A DNA stretch of 64,000 nt from Bacillota bacterium (GCA_023426245.1 JAFABB010000006.1:1-64000), one strand, 5' to 3'. Shown: positions 34,373-43,624, numbered from the stretch's first letter. Translations and numbers: made by a program. The notes: generated by a model not told the origin, from the sequence alone.

Positions 34373-35128
34373 TTGATTTATTTCATAAAGTTTATTTATG
34401 TCACATTTTTTCTGCCACCCGGGATATTCGTCATCAGTTTGCTACTCCTTGCGGGCTGGCTCTTTTATAAAAGAGAGCGGGCTATCCCGATTCTTTTACT
34501 GGGGATGACCAGCCTTTTTTATATCTGCAGCAATTTTTATTGCAGTGATTTGTTGCTCCATTCATTGGAATACCGTTACCGGCCTCCTAAGACAATCCGA
34601 GGGGATGTCGTTATCATGCTGGGTGGAGGAGCCACCCTGGATAGTCCAAATTTGCATCATCAAGGCCATTTATCCGGGCCAGCAGCAAACCGTTTGTTGA
34701 CTTGCATTCAACTCTATTATCAATTAAACAAACCATTGATTGTATCAGGAGGCAAAGTATTTCAAAATACCGGACGGGAGGCTGATATTGCCAAGGCGAT
34801 TCTGGTTGAGACGGGAATTCCCGAAGAGAAAATACTGGTTGAGAATCAAAGTTTAAATACAACAGAGAATGCTAAATTTATAGCTGCGATCTTGAAAAAG
34901 CACCAATATCACCATCCCATCCTGGTTACTTCCGCATTCCATATGTGGCGTGCGGTAAAACAATTTCATAAATTTGGTATCAAAGTGACACCTTATCCTA
35001 CGGATTACCGGACGAATCAAAATCTCGGTTTCTATGGTGCTAATATGGTTCCTGGGGCTGAAGCGTTGAACAATTTCAGTATTGCCCTCAAAGAGTATTA
35101 TGGAATCTTGATGATGAATTGGTATTAA
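34373..35128 (+). CDS. YdcF/DUF218-family membrane protein
   Basis: A 251-residue protein with two N-terminal transmembrane helices (about residues 6-32 and 38-56) and a DUF218 domain (about 75-240). The family motifs are present: GDVVIMLGGG, PLIVSGG, ENQSLNTTENAKF and PILVTSAFHMWRA. Relatives include SanA and YdcF of E. coli, linked to envelope integrity. The start is taken as TTG 34373; AGAGGAG lies 13 nt upstream, longer than usual, so the true start may differ by a few codons. It follows the DUF362 gene by 9 bp. Confidence 0.83.
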   Translation: MIYFIKFIYVTFFLPPGIFVISLLLLAGWLFYKRERAIPILLLGMTSLFYICSNFYCSDLLLHSLEYRYRPPKTIRGDVVIMLGGGATLDSPNLHHQGHLSGPAANRLLTCIQLYYQLNKPLIVSGGKVFQNTGREADIAKAILVETGIPEEKILVENQSLNTTENAKFIAAILKKHQYHHPILVTSAFHMWRAVKQFHKFGIKVTPYPTDYRTNQNLGFYGANMVPGAEALNNFSIALKEYYGILMMNWY

Positions 35129-35135
35129 GAAGTTA

Positions 35136-35164
35136 TTGCCCAGAACAAATGTTCGTGTTATAAT
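35136..35164 (+). promoter_or_regulatory. Promoter of the radical SAM/DUF4130 operon
   Basis: TTGCCC (35136-35141), 17 bp, TATAAT (35159-35164). The LexA box at 35142-35155 fills the spacer. Confidence 0.75.
35142..35155. promoter_or_regulatory. LexA (SOS) box in the radical SAM operon promoter
   Basis: AGAACAAATGTTCG matches CGAAC-N4-GTTCG at 9 of 10 defined positions and lies exactly between the -35 and -10 boxes, the classic LexA repression geometry. Confidence 0.82.
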
Positions 35165-35202
35165 AAATCCAGAACGTATGTTTGACGTGAAGGGATAGAG
35201 CT

Positions 35203-36462
35203 ATGGACGTTCTGGAAAAGGTGAAAATATTAGCTTCGGCCGCAAAATATGATGCCTCATGTGCCTCAAGCGGAAGTACCCGTAGGAATGATCAAAAGGG
35301 GCTGGGCAATGCCTCTTCTTCTACGGTTGGTATTTGTCACAGTTGGGCGGCAGACGGTCGTTGTATTTCTTTGCTAAAAATTTTGTTCTCCAACCATTGC
35401 ATCAATGATTGTGCATATTGTGTCAACCGCCGCAGCAACGATATTCCCCGCAGCACTTTTACAATCAATGAGTTGGTCGATTTGACCATTAATTTTTACC
35501 GCCGCAATTATATCGAGGGTTTGTTTTTAAGCTCGGGGATTTTCGTCAGTCCCGATCGGACTATGGAAGTGTTGCTTCAAGTCATTAAAAAATTACGTCG
35601 CGAACAACATTTTAACGGCTATATTCATTTAAAGGTTATTCCGGGAGCCAGCAGGGAGTTGATCCGTGAAGCCGGTTATTATGCAGACCGGCTAAGTGTA
35701 AACATTGAGCTTCCTTCGGAAAGCGGTCTCAAATTGCTGGCTCCGGAGAAAAAAAGGGATCAAATATTAACTCCGATGTCCTATATTGGTGCTAAAATTC
35801 ATCAAAGCCATGATGAACGAAAGCATTTCAAAAAGGCGCCTTATTTTGTTCCGGCGGGCCAAAGCACCCAACTTATTGTGGGAGCATCTCCGGATCCGGA
35901 TTTTCAAATTTTGCGACTGGTTGAACAGTTATACCATAAAGTCAATCTTCGTAGGGTTTATTATTCGGCCTATGTACCTGTAAATAACAACCCCTTCTTA
36001 CCGGCTTTGAATATATCACCGCCGCTCAAGCGGGAACACCGCCTCTATCAGGCTGATTGGTTAATCCGTTTCTATCAGTTTAAAGCCGAAGAAATTGCCG
36101 ACTTAACTCAACCGGTTCTGGACTCCGATTTAGATCCGAAGACTAGTTGGGCACTGCGAAATTTACACCGCTTTCCGGTCGAGGTCAATCGGGCTGATTA
36201 TGAGACCTTGTTAAGAGTGCCGGGAGTCGGTTTGAAGTCTGCGGAACGGATGATTGCGGCCCGCAAGTTTGGCGGTTTACATCTGAATGAGTTGTCAAAA
36301 ATGGGAGTAGTCCTCAAAAAAGCCCGTTATTTTATAACCTGCCAGGGTAAATTTTTAGAAAGGTTGGACGATGTTTCCCTTATCCGTCAAAAATTATTAG
36401 ATGCGCCTAATTCTAGCGGAGTGTCTGCCCTGAGCCAACTGCCCTTATTTACAGAAATTTAG
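35203..36462 (+). CDS. Radical SAM protein linked to DNA repair (TIGR03916 type)
   Basis: A 419-residue enzyme. The radical SAM cluster motif is CINDCAYC (Cys66, Cys70, Cys73). The barrel covers about residues 55-300, and the C-terminus carries a helix-hairpin-helix DNA-binding motif (LLRVPGVGLKSAERMIAARKFGGL, about 342-366). The family is the putative DNA modification/repair radical SAM protein that travels with the DUF4130 protein encoded 9 bp downstream. Its reaction is unknown. The LexA box in its promoter supports a role in the DNA damage response. The start is ATG 35203, although its ribosome site (AAGGGATAG) is only fair. Confidence 0.9.
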   Translation: MDVLEKVKILASAAKYDASCASSGSTRRNDQKGLGNASSSTVGICHSWAADGRCISLLKILFSNHCINDCAYCVNRRSNDIPRSTFTINELVDLTINFYRRNYIEGLFLSSGIFVSPDRTMEVLLQVIKKLRREQHFNGYIHLKVIPGASRELIREAGYYADRLSVNIELPSESGLKLLAPEKKRDQILTPMSYIGAKIHQSHDERKHFKKAPYFVPAGQSTQLIVGASPDPDFQILRLVEQLYHKVNLRRVYYSAYVPVNNNPFLPALNISPPLKREHRLYQADWLIRFYQFKAEEIADLTQPVLDSDLDPKTSWALRNLHRFPVEVNRADYETLLRVPGVGLKSAERMIAARKFGGLHLNELSKMGVVLKKARYFITCQGKFLERLDDVSLIRQKLLDAPNSSGVSALSQLPLFTEI

Positions 36463-36471
36463 TGGAGAACG

Positions 36472-37263
36472 ATGATGATTTGCTATCAATATGATGGAAC
36501 CTTTGAAGGGTTGCTTACGGTATTTGCCGTCGCTGCGGAAGAGAGCCGTGAAATCGTTAATATTACCTCAAATTGTGAATTTCAGGCTGATTTGTTTACT
36601 GAAATTCATTCAATAACCACCGATACAGCTATAGCTGCTGATTTTTTTCATTTCCTCCAAAAAAACTTTTCCAAAACAGTGCTTTTGGAGATCGGATATT
36701 GCTTTCTTTCGGAGAAAACCGGTTTTGAGAAATTGTTATTGGATTATTTGGAGCGATTGAAGAAGTATGGTTTGAGAGTCCAGAATAATTTAGCCGATCC
36801 TGTGGTTTTCCAGGTCAGGCGATTTTGTGACCAGGTTGATCATGAAATTTTAAGAATGCAAGGATTTATCCGCTTCCGTAAGCTGGTTAACAAAGTTTTC
36901 TATGCGCCGATTACCCCGGATCATAACATTATTCAATTACTGGCTCCCCACTTTAAAGCCCGGTTTGCCGATCAAAAGTGGCTTATTCACGATACCCGCC
37001 GCCAGACCGGTATTTACTATAATGGCATTCACGTTGAATTCATTCCTATTATGGAGATGTCCGGGGAACTTCAATCGGTTATGAAACCCTTTAGTTCCCT
37101 CCGGAACTCTGCATTACTGGATAAAGAGGAGGTAATGTATCAGAAAATTTGGGATCAATATTTTCAGAAAATAGCCATTCGTGAACGCCAAAACAAGCGG
37201 CAGCAACGTCAACGGATGCCCGAACGTTATTGGCGGTATTTAGTCGAGAATGTCCAAAGATGA
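36472..37263 (+). CDS. DUF4130/TIGR03915 DNA metabolism protein
   Basis: A 263-residue protein of the TIGR03915 family, the regular partner of the radical SAM protein just upstream. The start YQYDGTFEGLLTVFAVA and the end ERYWRYLVENVQ are typical. Many relatives carry a fused uracil-DNA-glycosylase domain after this region; here the protein ends at residue 263 with no glycosylase, and none is encoded next to it. It is translated from the same LexA-controlled transcript (9 bp gap, GGAG just before ATG). Biochemical role unknown. Confidence 0.88.
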   Translation: MMICYQYDGTFEGLLTVFAVAAEESREIVNITSNCEFQADLFTEIHSITTDTAIAADFFHFLQKNFSKTVLLEIGYCFLSEKTGFEKLLLDYLERLKKYGLRVQNNLADPVVFQVRRFCDQVDHEILRMQGFIRFRKLVNKVFYAPITPDHNIIQLLAPHFKARFADQKWLIHDTRRQTGIYYNGIHVEFIPIMEMSGELQSVMKPFSSLRNSALLDKEEVMYQKIWDQYFQKIAIRERQNKRQQRQRMPERYWRYLVENVQR

Positions 37264-37475
37264 AGAATTTCTTCACTTTTAAGGATAGATTTCCTTTCTC
37301 CAACCTCCATACCCCCCGGGCGATATTGATCAACGGTGAAGATTTATGATATGATATATATTACATTCAAAAGCTACCAAAATTTTCAATTTACCGTTGA
37401 AAGATGTCTTTTTAGAGACAATAACATTTTGTTTTTTGGGGGATTTTGTTATTTCCCTTAAGGGAGCCTGTAAAC

Positions 37476-38153
37476 TTGGAGAACATCCTTTCAATTGAAC
37501 AGATTTTTAAACCAGGGAACACCATTCAACTGATTTTTTCCGAATACTTGGGTCAGATTCAATCTTTTACTGCGGTTGTCAATAATTTTTCGGAAGATGG
37601 TTTATTGATATCGACTGGGGTGAAAGACATTGATGAATTGCCGGATGAGAGTCAAGAGATTATTATTCAATATGAGAGTCCTGAAGGAACCAAATATTTA
37701 TTCAATACCTATAGAATTACCAAGATTAAGAAGGACGTTTCAACTTTAATATGTGCTAAACCTTGGAAAATGAATTCATCAATGCAATACCGTTACTTAG
37801 GACCCCAAGTGGAAGTCCCATGGAAAATTCATTCAACATCCCTGCGGCGCTATTTTCGAATGAAGACGGATTTCTCTTTCTTTTATACGCTGGACGAGAT
37901 AATCCATGTAGGGAGGGTGATAGATTTATCTTTAAGCGGGCTCTTTGCCGTTGTTTATCCTGACCCCCGGCTTATACTCCAAAGTATACTGACTTTTCAA
38001 ATTCAACTTCCTCAAATGACACTCATTGAGTTAAATGGAGAAATTGTGCGAAGTCAAACGATTGAGAATACTAAAATGGGAATTGCCTTGAATTTTATTG
38101 ATGTTCCGGTAGAAAAACGGCAAATCATCGCCGGTAGTATCCAAGACTTATAA
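37476..38153 (+). CDS. PilZ-domain c-di-GMP receptor, YcgR-like
   Basis: A 225-residue protein with an N-terminal YcgR-like beta domain (about residues 8-105) and a C-terminal PilZ domain. The c-di-GMP-binding signature is visible as RRYFR (RxxxR) followed about 20 residues later by DLSLSG (D/NxSxxG). YcgR-type proteins slow flagella or alter surface behaviour when c-di-GMP rises. I take TTG 37476, 9 nt after AAGGGAG, as the start; an upstream TTG at 37446 is less well placed. No motility gene is nearby. Confidence 0.85.
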   Translation: MENILSIEQIFKPGNTIQLIFSEYLGQIQSFTAVVNNFSEDGLLISTGVKDIDELPDESQEIIIQYESPEGTKYLFNTYRITKIKKDVSTLICAKPWKMNSSMQYRYLGPQVEVPWKIHSTSLRRYFRMKTDFSFFYTLDEIIHVGRVIDLSLSGLFAVVYPDPRLILQSILTFQIQLPQMTLIELNGEIVRSQTIENTKMGIALNFIDVPVEKRQIIAGSIQDL

Positions 38154-38198
38154 TAAAGCCTATGATGCGTTTGAATTGATTGATGCGGAGTGATAACT

Positions 38199-38720
38199 AT
38201 GGAAGATAACCCCCCCCGTACCAGTGAGTATTGGATTCGTAAGCTGGATTTGATAAAACACCCTGAAGGCGGTTATTTTGGGGAAAGTTACCGTTGCCCT
38301 GAGACGGTTCATTTAAAATCAGGGTCGACTGTTCTTGAAAGACAATTAGCCTCCAGTATTTATTTTTTGTTGCCCGAGGGGGAGGTTTCCTGTTTTCATC
38401 GTTTGCGGTATGATGAAATTTGGTATTTTCATGACGGCTCTCCATTAACCATTTCCATGATTGATGGGAAGGGAGAGTTACACCAGCAAAAACTTGGCCT
38501 GGATGTAGCGGAGGGAGATTTACCGCAAATTGTTGTCCCCAGGGGCTGTATATTCGGGGCCGCAGTTTGCCGGGATGATTCTTATACCTTGATGGGATGT
38601 GTTGTTTCGCCGGGATTCGATTACCAGGACTTTGAGTTGCTTTCCCGGGATGTTTTAATGAAAGAATATCCCCAGTACCGTGAAATCATATGGAAATTAA
38701 CCAAGCCAACAATTCATTAG
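38199..38720 (+). CDS. DUF985 cupin protein
   Basis: A 173-residue single-domain cupin of the DUF985/Cupin_5 family: HPEGGYFGESYR near the start, SSIYFLL, SCFHRLRYDEIWYFHDGSPL, then the second cupin motif PRGCIFGA and the closing GCVVSPGFDYQDFEL. Members are small metal-binding barrels of uncertain function, some likely sugar-nucleotide or sugar-phosphate enzymes. ATG 38199 is 9 nt after GGAG; the GTG at 38190 overlaps that site. Confidence 0.88.
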   Translation: MEDNPPRTSEYWIRKLDLIKHPEGGYFGESYRCPETVHLKSGSTVLERQLASSIYFLLPEGEVSCFHRLRYDEIWYFHDGSPLTISMIDGKGELHQQKLGLDVAEGDLPQIVVPRGCIFGAAVCRDDSYTLMGCVVSPGFDYQDFELLSRDVLMKEYPQYREIIWKLTKPTIH

Positions 38721-38850
38721 CGGATTGATTAAATGATTATAAACAAGTATTATTCAACCGTTTATAAGATACTAAAATCTTTTGTAGCTGGTAAATTAAA
38801 CCGTTTTTTAACGCAGCACCTTACCCTTTAGGTTATGTTCTTGATTTCTT

Positions 38851-38879
38851 TTGGCTAAAATCCAATGGATTTAAGCCAA
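38851..38879. other. Near-perfect 13-bp hairpin in the cupin-nrdD gap
   Basis: TTGGCTAAAATCC (38851-38863) pairs with GGATTTAAGCCAA (38867-38879), with one mismatch and a 3-nt loop. No T tract follows. Role unknown; the rest of the 504-bp gap holds a terminator and the nrdD promoter. Confidence 0.5.
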
Positions 38880-38948
38880 GGGTTGATGATGTGCAGTAGC
38901 GTTTAATAAAACGGCGGTCCCAATGTGTTATGCTCCTAATCAAATGAC

Positions 38949-38984
38949 AAAAGCCTCCGGCCGGAAGGCCAGGAGGCTTTCTCA
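38949..38984 (+). terminator. Terminator in the cupin-nrdD gap
   Basis: AAAGCCTCC (38950-38958) plus GGCC pairs with GGCC plus GGAGGCTTT (38972-38980), with a GGAA tetraloop and one bulged A, followed by CTC. The flanking A and T runs suggest it can act in both directions. Confidence 0.65.
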
Positions 38985-39147
38985 CAAGGGCAGAATAAAC
39001 CTATTGTGTAACCCCCTATCTTCCGTGGAATATGGCGCAGGAAGTTTTCTTATATATTCATGATTTCGTGATTCAAATTATTCAGAGGATGTCACATCTC
39101 AGATATCTCGTCAAGAAAATAGAACGAGCCGTTGAATGAAAAAAATT

Positions 39148-39157
39148 CTATATATTG
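39148..39157. promoter_or_regulatory. Possible NrdR-box core upstream of nrdD
   Basis: CTATATATTG matches the core of the NrdR box (consensus about ACACWATATATWGTGT) 13 bp before the nrdD -35. NrdR boxes normally occur in pairs; no clear second box is visible, so this is tentative. Confidence 0.3.
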
Positions 39158-39169
39158 TATTATTGGTAA

Positions 39170-39198
39170 TTGACAAATACAAAATGTGGTAGTAATAT
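39170..39198 (+). promoter_or_regulatory. Promoter of nrdD
   Basis: TTGACA (39170-39175), 17 bp, TAATAT (39193-39198), about 27 bp before the ATG. Confidence 0.8.
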
Positions 39199-39224
39199 GA
39201 ATCCGATGAGAATGAATCAACAAC

Positions 39225-41570
39225 ATGGAATCGAAGGACGGTGGGAATTTGCTTACCACAATTATTAAAAGAGATGGCCGTGAAGCGCCTTTTAATCTGG
39301 AGAAAATTAGTAATGCCATACAAAAAGCATTGCAGGCTGTGGGAAGCGGCGATGAGAAGCAGGCGCTCGATCTCGCGACCAAGGTTGCCCAACGAGTCGA
39401 CGCGGAAAAAACGTCGTTCAAATTTGCACCTACGGTTGAACAAATTCAGGATCTTGTTGAGCAGGTATTGATTGATGCCGACCTATCCAAAGCGGCGAAA
39501 GCATATATTCTTTACCGGGCTGAGCGTACTCGGGCGCGAGAAATGAATACCCGGCTGATGAAGACCTATGAAGAGATCACCCATCGCGCTTCTAAAGAAA
39601 GTGATTTAAAACGCGACAATGCCAATATCGACTGTGATACGGCCATGGGCGTCATGTTGAAATACGGGACCGAAGGTGCCAAACTTTACAATGGGATGTA
39701 TATTCTTAAACCGGAGCATGCCAAAGCCCACCAGGATGGAGATATCCATATTCATGACTTTGATTTTTATACTTTGACCACAACTTGTTGCCAGATTGAT
39801 ATTCAAAAGCTTTTTCATGAGGGATTTACCACCGGTCACGGTTTTTTGCGCGAGCCGAACGACATTGCCAGTTATGCGGCTCTGGCCTGTATTGCCATTC
39901 AATCCAATCAAAACGATCAACACGGCGGCCAGAGCATTCCCAGTTTTGATTATGGCATGGCCGACGGTGTGCGAAAAACTTTCGCCAAGCGCTATGCGGA
40001 TAACCTGATTCGGGCTCTGACTCTTTTAAGTGAAGAGAGAGGCGATATCGCCACCAAAATTAAAAATGCAGCCCAGCTTATTTTGAGATGTTTTGGAATC
40101 ATGCCGGAAATTGCGGGTCACAATGGGTACAGTGATGAAGAATTCAAAATTTTATCCGATACATTTGAGCCTGGAATATTAAAAAAGTCGCAGGCCTTTG
40201 CCAGGGAGCGGGCTTTGGAAGAGACTGACCGGGCTACCTATCAGGCCATGGAGGCCCTGATTCATAATTTAAACACCATGCATAGCCGCGCCGGCGCTCA
40301 GGTTCCCTTTAGTTCGATTAACTACGGCACCGATACCTCTCCTGAAGGGCGAATGGTGATGAAAAACGTTATGTTGACGACGGAAGCCGGCTTGGGTTCG
40401 GGGGAGACCCCCATTTTTCCTATTCAAATCTTCAAGCTCAAGGAGGGTGTGAATTACAATCCGGGAGATCCGAATTATGATTTGTTCAAGCTGGCCTGCC
40501 GGGTTAGCGCCAAAAGGCTGTTCCCGAACTTCTCATTTATCGACGCTCCTTTTAATTTAAAGTATTATCACCAGGACCACCCTGAAACTGAAATTGCCTA
40601 TATGGGATGCCGTACGCGGGTGATAGGGAATATTGTCGATCCAACACGTGAAATTTCATACAGCCGCGGTAATCTTAGCTTTACTTCTATCAATCTGCCC
40701 AGGCTGGGGATTGAAAGTGGCGGTGATATCGCTGGGTTTTACTCCCGATTGGATCGGATGATCGCCCTCTGCATCGACCAGATATTGGACAGGTTTGAAA
40801 TTCAGTGCCGTAAGAAAGCACATAATTTTCCATTTCTGATGGGAAACGGGATCTGGTTGGACTCGGGAAAATTGGGGCCGGATGACGAACTCCGAGAGGT
40901 ACTAAAACATGGGACCTTGACCATTGGTTTTATCGGTCTTGCCGAATGTCTTAAAGCCTTAATCGGGGTACATCACGGCCAATCGGAAGCCGCTCAGAAA
41001 CTGGGCCTGGAAATCATAGGCCATATGCGGCGGCGGATGGATGAAGCCATGGCCCAATACAAGTTGAATTTTTCGCTGATTGCCACTCCGGCAGAGGGGC
41101 TGTCCGGTCGCTTTGTGGCTCTCGATCGTAAACGCTACGGCAGCATTCCCGGAGTAACCGATCGTGAATATTATACCAATTCATTTCATATTCCGGTTTA
41201 TTATCCAATCAGTGCATATGAAAAAATCCGATTGGAAGCCCCCTATCACGAATTTACCAATGGCGGGCACATTACTTATATTGAAATGGATGGCGATCCC
41301 AGTATGAATCTGGAAGCCTTTGAAGCGGTGATTCGGTGTATGAAAGAAGCCGGTGTGGGCTATGGTTCAATTAACCATCCGGTTGATCGTGATTCGGTGT
41401 GTGGTTTCAACGGGATTATTGAGGATTCTTGTCCACAGTGCGGCCGCAAGGAAGAGGAAGGGCCGGCATTTGAACGGATACGCCGGATTACCGGATATCT
41501 TGTGGGCACACTGGATAGGTTTAACAATGCAAAGCGTGCTGAGGTTAGAAATCGAGTCAAACATCTTTAA
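39225..41570 (+). CDS. nrdD: Anaerobic (class III) ribonucleoside-triphosphate reductase
   Basis: A 781-residue oxygen-sensitive enzyme making dNTPs with a glycyl radical. An ATP-cone (about residues 10-105, IIKRDGREAPFNLEKISNAI) precedes the barrel. The C-terminus has the zinc site CGFNGIIEDSCPQCG and the glycyl radical loop RITGYLVGTLDRFNNAKRAE. ATG 39225 lacks a clear ribosome site; TTG 39249, after GGTGGGA and matching family starts at LLTTIIKRDGR, may be the true start. The activase gene nrdG, usually adjacent, is not here: the next feature is a cobalamin riboswitch. Confidence 0.95.
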   Translation: MESKDGGNLLTTIIKRDGREAPFNLEKISNAIQKALQAVGSGDEKQALDLATKVAQRVDAEKTSFKFAPTVEQIQDLVEQVLIDADLSKAAKAYILYRAERTRAREMNTRLMKTYEEITHRASKESDLKRDNANIDCDTAMGVMLKYGTEGAKLYNGMYILKPEHAKAHQDGDIHIHDFDFYTLTTTCCQIDIQKLFHEGFTTGHGFLREPNDIASYAALACIAIQSNQNDQHGGQSIPSFDYGMADGVRKTFAKRYADNLIRALTLLSEERGDIATKIKNAAQLILRCFGIMPEIAGHNGYSDEEFKILSDTFEPGILKKSQAFARERALEETDRATYQAMEALIHNLNTMHSRAGAQVPFSSINYGTDTSPEGRMVMKNVMLTTEAGLGSGETPIFPIQIFKLKEGVNYNPGDPNYDLFKLACRVSAKRLFPNFSFIDAPFNLKYYHQDHPETEIAYMGCRTRVIGNIVDPTREISYSRGNLSFTSINLPRLGIESGGDIAGFYSRLDRMIALCIDQILDRFEIQCRKKAHNFPFLMGNGIWLDSGKLGPDDELREVLKHGTLTIGFIGLAECLKALIGVHHGQSEAAQKLGLEIIGHMRRRMDEAMAQYKLNFSLIATPAEGLSGRFVALDRKRYGSIPGVTDREYYTNSFHIPVYYPISAYEKIRLEAPYHEFTNGGHITYIEMDGDPSMNLEAFEAVIRCMKEAGVGYGSINHPVDRDSVCGFNGIIEDSCPQCGRKEEEGPAFERIRRITGYLVGTLDRFNNAKRAEVRNRVKHL

Positions 41571-41577
41571 TATTTTT

Positions 41578-41606
41578 TTGACATTTGGCACGATTCATAT
41601 TATAGT
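41578..41606 (+). promoter_or_regulatory. Promoter of cobalamin unit 1
   Basis: TTGACA (41578-41583), 17 bp, TATAGT (41601-41606), directly before the riboswitch. Confidence 0.82.
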
Positions 41607-41629
41607 TATGATATAAAAGATCATTGAAT

Positions 41630-41805
41630 TCCATCTATTGCCAAGGGAAGTCGGGTGGAAATCCCGCGCGGTCCCGCCGCTGTAATGGGGAGTTATTCTC
41701 TAAATGTCACTCTTAAAAGGGGAAGACGGGAATAACAATGAACCAGAGCCAGAATACCTGCATTAGATGTTTATTTGATACCTACGAGCGATGGGAGTCA
41801 AGAGG
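41630..41805 (+). ncRNA. Cobalamin riboswitch 1
   Basis: The conserved core is present: AAGGGAAGTCGGGTGGAAAT (41643 on) followed by CGCGCGGTCCCGCCGCTGTA, a GTCACT element (41706 on), and the B12 box GAGCCAGAATACCTGC (41746-41761), then CCTACGAGCGATGGGAG. A strong terminator follows, so adenosylcobalamin binding should end transcription before cbiC. Confidence 0.96.
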
Positions 41806-41818
41806 AATTAATGCAATC

Positions 41819-41853
41819 AAAAACCCTTTTGCTGCCCAAAAGGGTTTTTATTT
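41819..41853 (+). terminator. Terminator of cobalamin riboswitch 1
   Basis: A perfect 13-bp stem, AAAAACCCTTTTG (41819-41831) with CAAAAGGGTTTTT (41837-41849), followed by ATTTT. This is the expression platform. Confidence 0.9.
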
Positions 41854-41877
41854 TATGCAAAAGGAACCAATATTCGT

Positions 41878-42513
41878 ATGTTAAACGATATTCACTGGAC
41901 TAAACCGGCCGACATTGAAAAAGAGAGTTTCCAGATCATCGGGGATTTGTTGGGGGAAAGGAATTTTGACCCCTGGCAGGAACCTGTGATGAAACGGGTA
42001 ATTCATACCACTGCCGATCTAGAATACGCCGATTCGCTCATTTTCAGCGAGGAAGCGGTTCAACAAGGAATTGCCGCCTTAAAAAAAGGATTTTGCGTCG
42101 TTACCGATACCCGGATGGCTGAGGCGGGGATCAATAAGAAGGTTTTGACCTCTTTTGGAGGTGACGTCCGCTGTTTTATGGATAACCCGGATATTGCCCA
42201 AAGAGCCAAAAATTTGGAAGTAACCCGTGCCGCCTTATGTATGGATAAAGCCTTGACGGACCCCCGCTGCAAGATATTTGCCATCGGCAATGCACCTACG
42301 GCATTAATCAGGCTTTGTGAATTGCTCGATGAGGGGAAAGTCCAACCGGAGTTGGTGATTGGCGTGCCGGTTGGTTTCGTCAACGTGGTGGAAGCTAAGG
42401 AATTGTTGAAAAGAAAACCGGTTCCGTTTATTATCGCGATGGGCCGTAAAGGAGGAAGCAATGTGGCGGCGGCTATCGTTAACGCATTGCTGTATATGGC
42501 GAAGAATGGATGA
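41878..42513 (+). CDS. cbiC: Cobalt-precorrin-8 methylmutase
   Basis: A 211-residue CbiC/CobH enzyme that moves the C11 methyl group to C12, giving cobyrinic acid. The catalytic His43 lies in RVIHTTADLEYA. GNAPTALI and GVPVGFVNVVEAKE are standard motifs. It is the first gene of unit 1, just after the riboswitch terminator, with AAAGGAA upstream. Its 3' end overlaps cbiD by 8 bp. Confidence 0.96.
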   Translation: MLNDIHWTKPADIEKESFQIIGDLLGERNFDPWQEPVMKRVIHTTADLEYADSLIFSEEAVQQGIAALKKGFCVVTDTRMAEAGINKKVLTSFGGDVRCFMDNPDIAQRAKNLEVTRAALCMDKALTDPRCKIFAIGNAPTALIRLCELLDEGKVQPELVIGVPVGFVNVVEAKELLKRKPVPFIIAMGRKGGSNVAAAIVNALLYMAKNG

Positions 42514-43624
42514 GTTTAGTTATAAGGCCGGAACGGGGAAAAAACTGCGCAAAGGGTATACCACCGGTTCTTGCGCGGCGGGTGCGGCCAAAGCGGCGGT
42601 TTACTTATTATGTACCGGGACACCCCTTACTCAGGTAGTCATTGATACTCCGGGCGGGCAGCAGTTAACTTTGCCGGTGTCCGATTGCCGGAGCGAGGGC
42701 ACCATTGCCAGTTGTTCCATTGTAAAAGATGCCGGCGATGACCCGGACGTTACGGATGGGATGAAGATTTTCGCAAAAGTTTGCCTGACGGAAGGCAAGA
42801 AAGTGTTGATTGAGGCCGGTGAAGGCATCGGCCGGGTGACTTTGCCGGGATTGAAAATTCCGGTGGGCCGGCCGGCCATTAATCCAGTGCCGCTACAAAT
42901 GATTGAAGCAGAGGTACGGCGTGTACTTCCATCAGATAAAGGCGCTTTGATCATTCTAAGCGCGCCCGGCGGTGAGGAGAGGGCTGGAAAGACCTTCAAT
43001 GCAAAACTGGGCATTGTCGGAGGCATTTCCATTCTGGGCACTACGGGAATTGTCGAACCCATGTCCCAAGAGGCTCTTAAAGAGTCATTGGCTTTAAAAT
43101 TGAGTGTGATGGGTTCCGGAGGGTTGACGCAAGCCCTCTTCGTTTTTGGCAATTATGGCGAAGTTTTCGCCCGGCAAAACTTGGGCGTTGATAGTGAATA
43201 TATAGTGAAAATTGGGAATTATCTGGGGTTTATGCTGGATAAGGCCTTGGAATACGGCTTTAAGGAAGTACTAATCGTTGGCCATTTGGGGAAATTGGTG
43301 AAGGTGGCGGCGGGCATCTTTCAAACCCACAGTCGGGTGGCGGATGCCAGAGCCGAAATTCTTTGTGCTTATGCCGCGTTAGCCGGGGCTCCCCAAGAGG
43401 TTGTGGAAAAAATTTATGAATGTCCCACCACTGAAGGCGCAGTTGAAGTTATGGATCGTTTTGGGGTGCAAATTTACCCGCAAATCGCCGCCAGGGTTGT
43501 CAGGCGCTGCCAAGAATATGTGCGCCAAGAGATCGAAATCGGCGCGGTTTTGTTCAACAGCGTTGACCAATTGCTGGCGATGGATGGAGCGGCGGAAAAA
43601 ATCATCAGGGAGCTGAAAGCATGA
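42506..43624 (+). CDS. cbiD: Cobalt-precorrin-5B C1-methyltransferase
   Basis: A 372-residue CbiD. The opening LRKGYTTGSCAAGAAKAA and the GTTGIVEPMS stretch are diagnostic. It adds the C1 methyl group in the anaerobic branch, so its presence marks the early-cobalt pathway. The start at ATG 42506 overlaps the end of cbiC by 8 bp; the longer frame from 42461 runs inside cbiC without a ribosome site. It shares ATGA with cbiET. Confidence 0.96.
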   Translation: MDEFSYKAGTGKKLRKGYTTGSCAAGAAKAAVYLLCTGTPLTQVVIDTPGGQQLTLPVSDCRSEGTIASCSIVKDAGDDPDVTDGMKIFAKVCLTEGKKVLIEAGEGIGRVTLPGLKIPVGRPAINPVPLQMIEAEVRRVLPSDKGALIILSAPGGEERAGKTFNAKLGIVGGISILGTTGIVEPMSQEALKESLALKLSVMGSGGLTQALFVFGNYGEVFARQNLGVDSEYIVKIGNYLGFMLDKALEYGFKEVLIVGHLGKLVKVAAGIFQTHSRVADARAEILCAYAALAGAPQEVVEKIYECPTTEGAVEVMDRFGVQIYPQIAARVVRRCQEYVRQEIEIGAVLFNSVDQLLAMDGAAEKIIRELKA

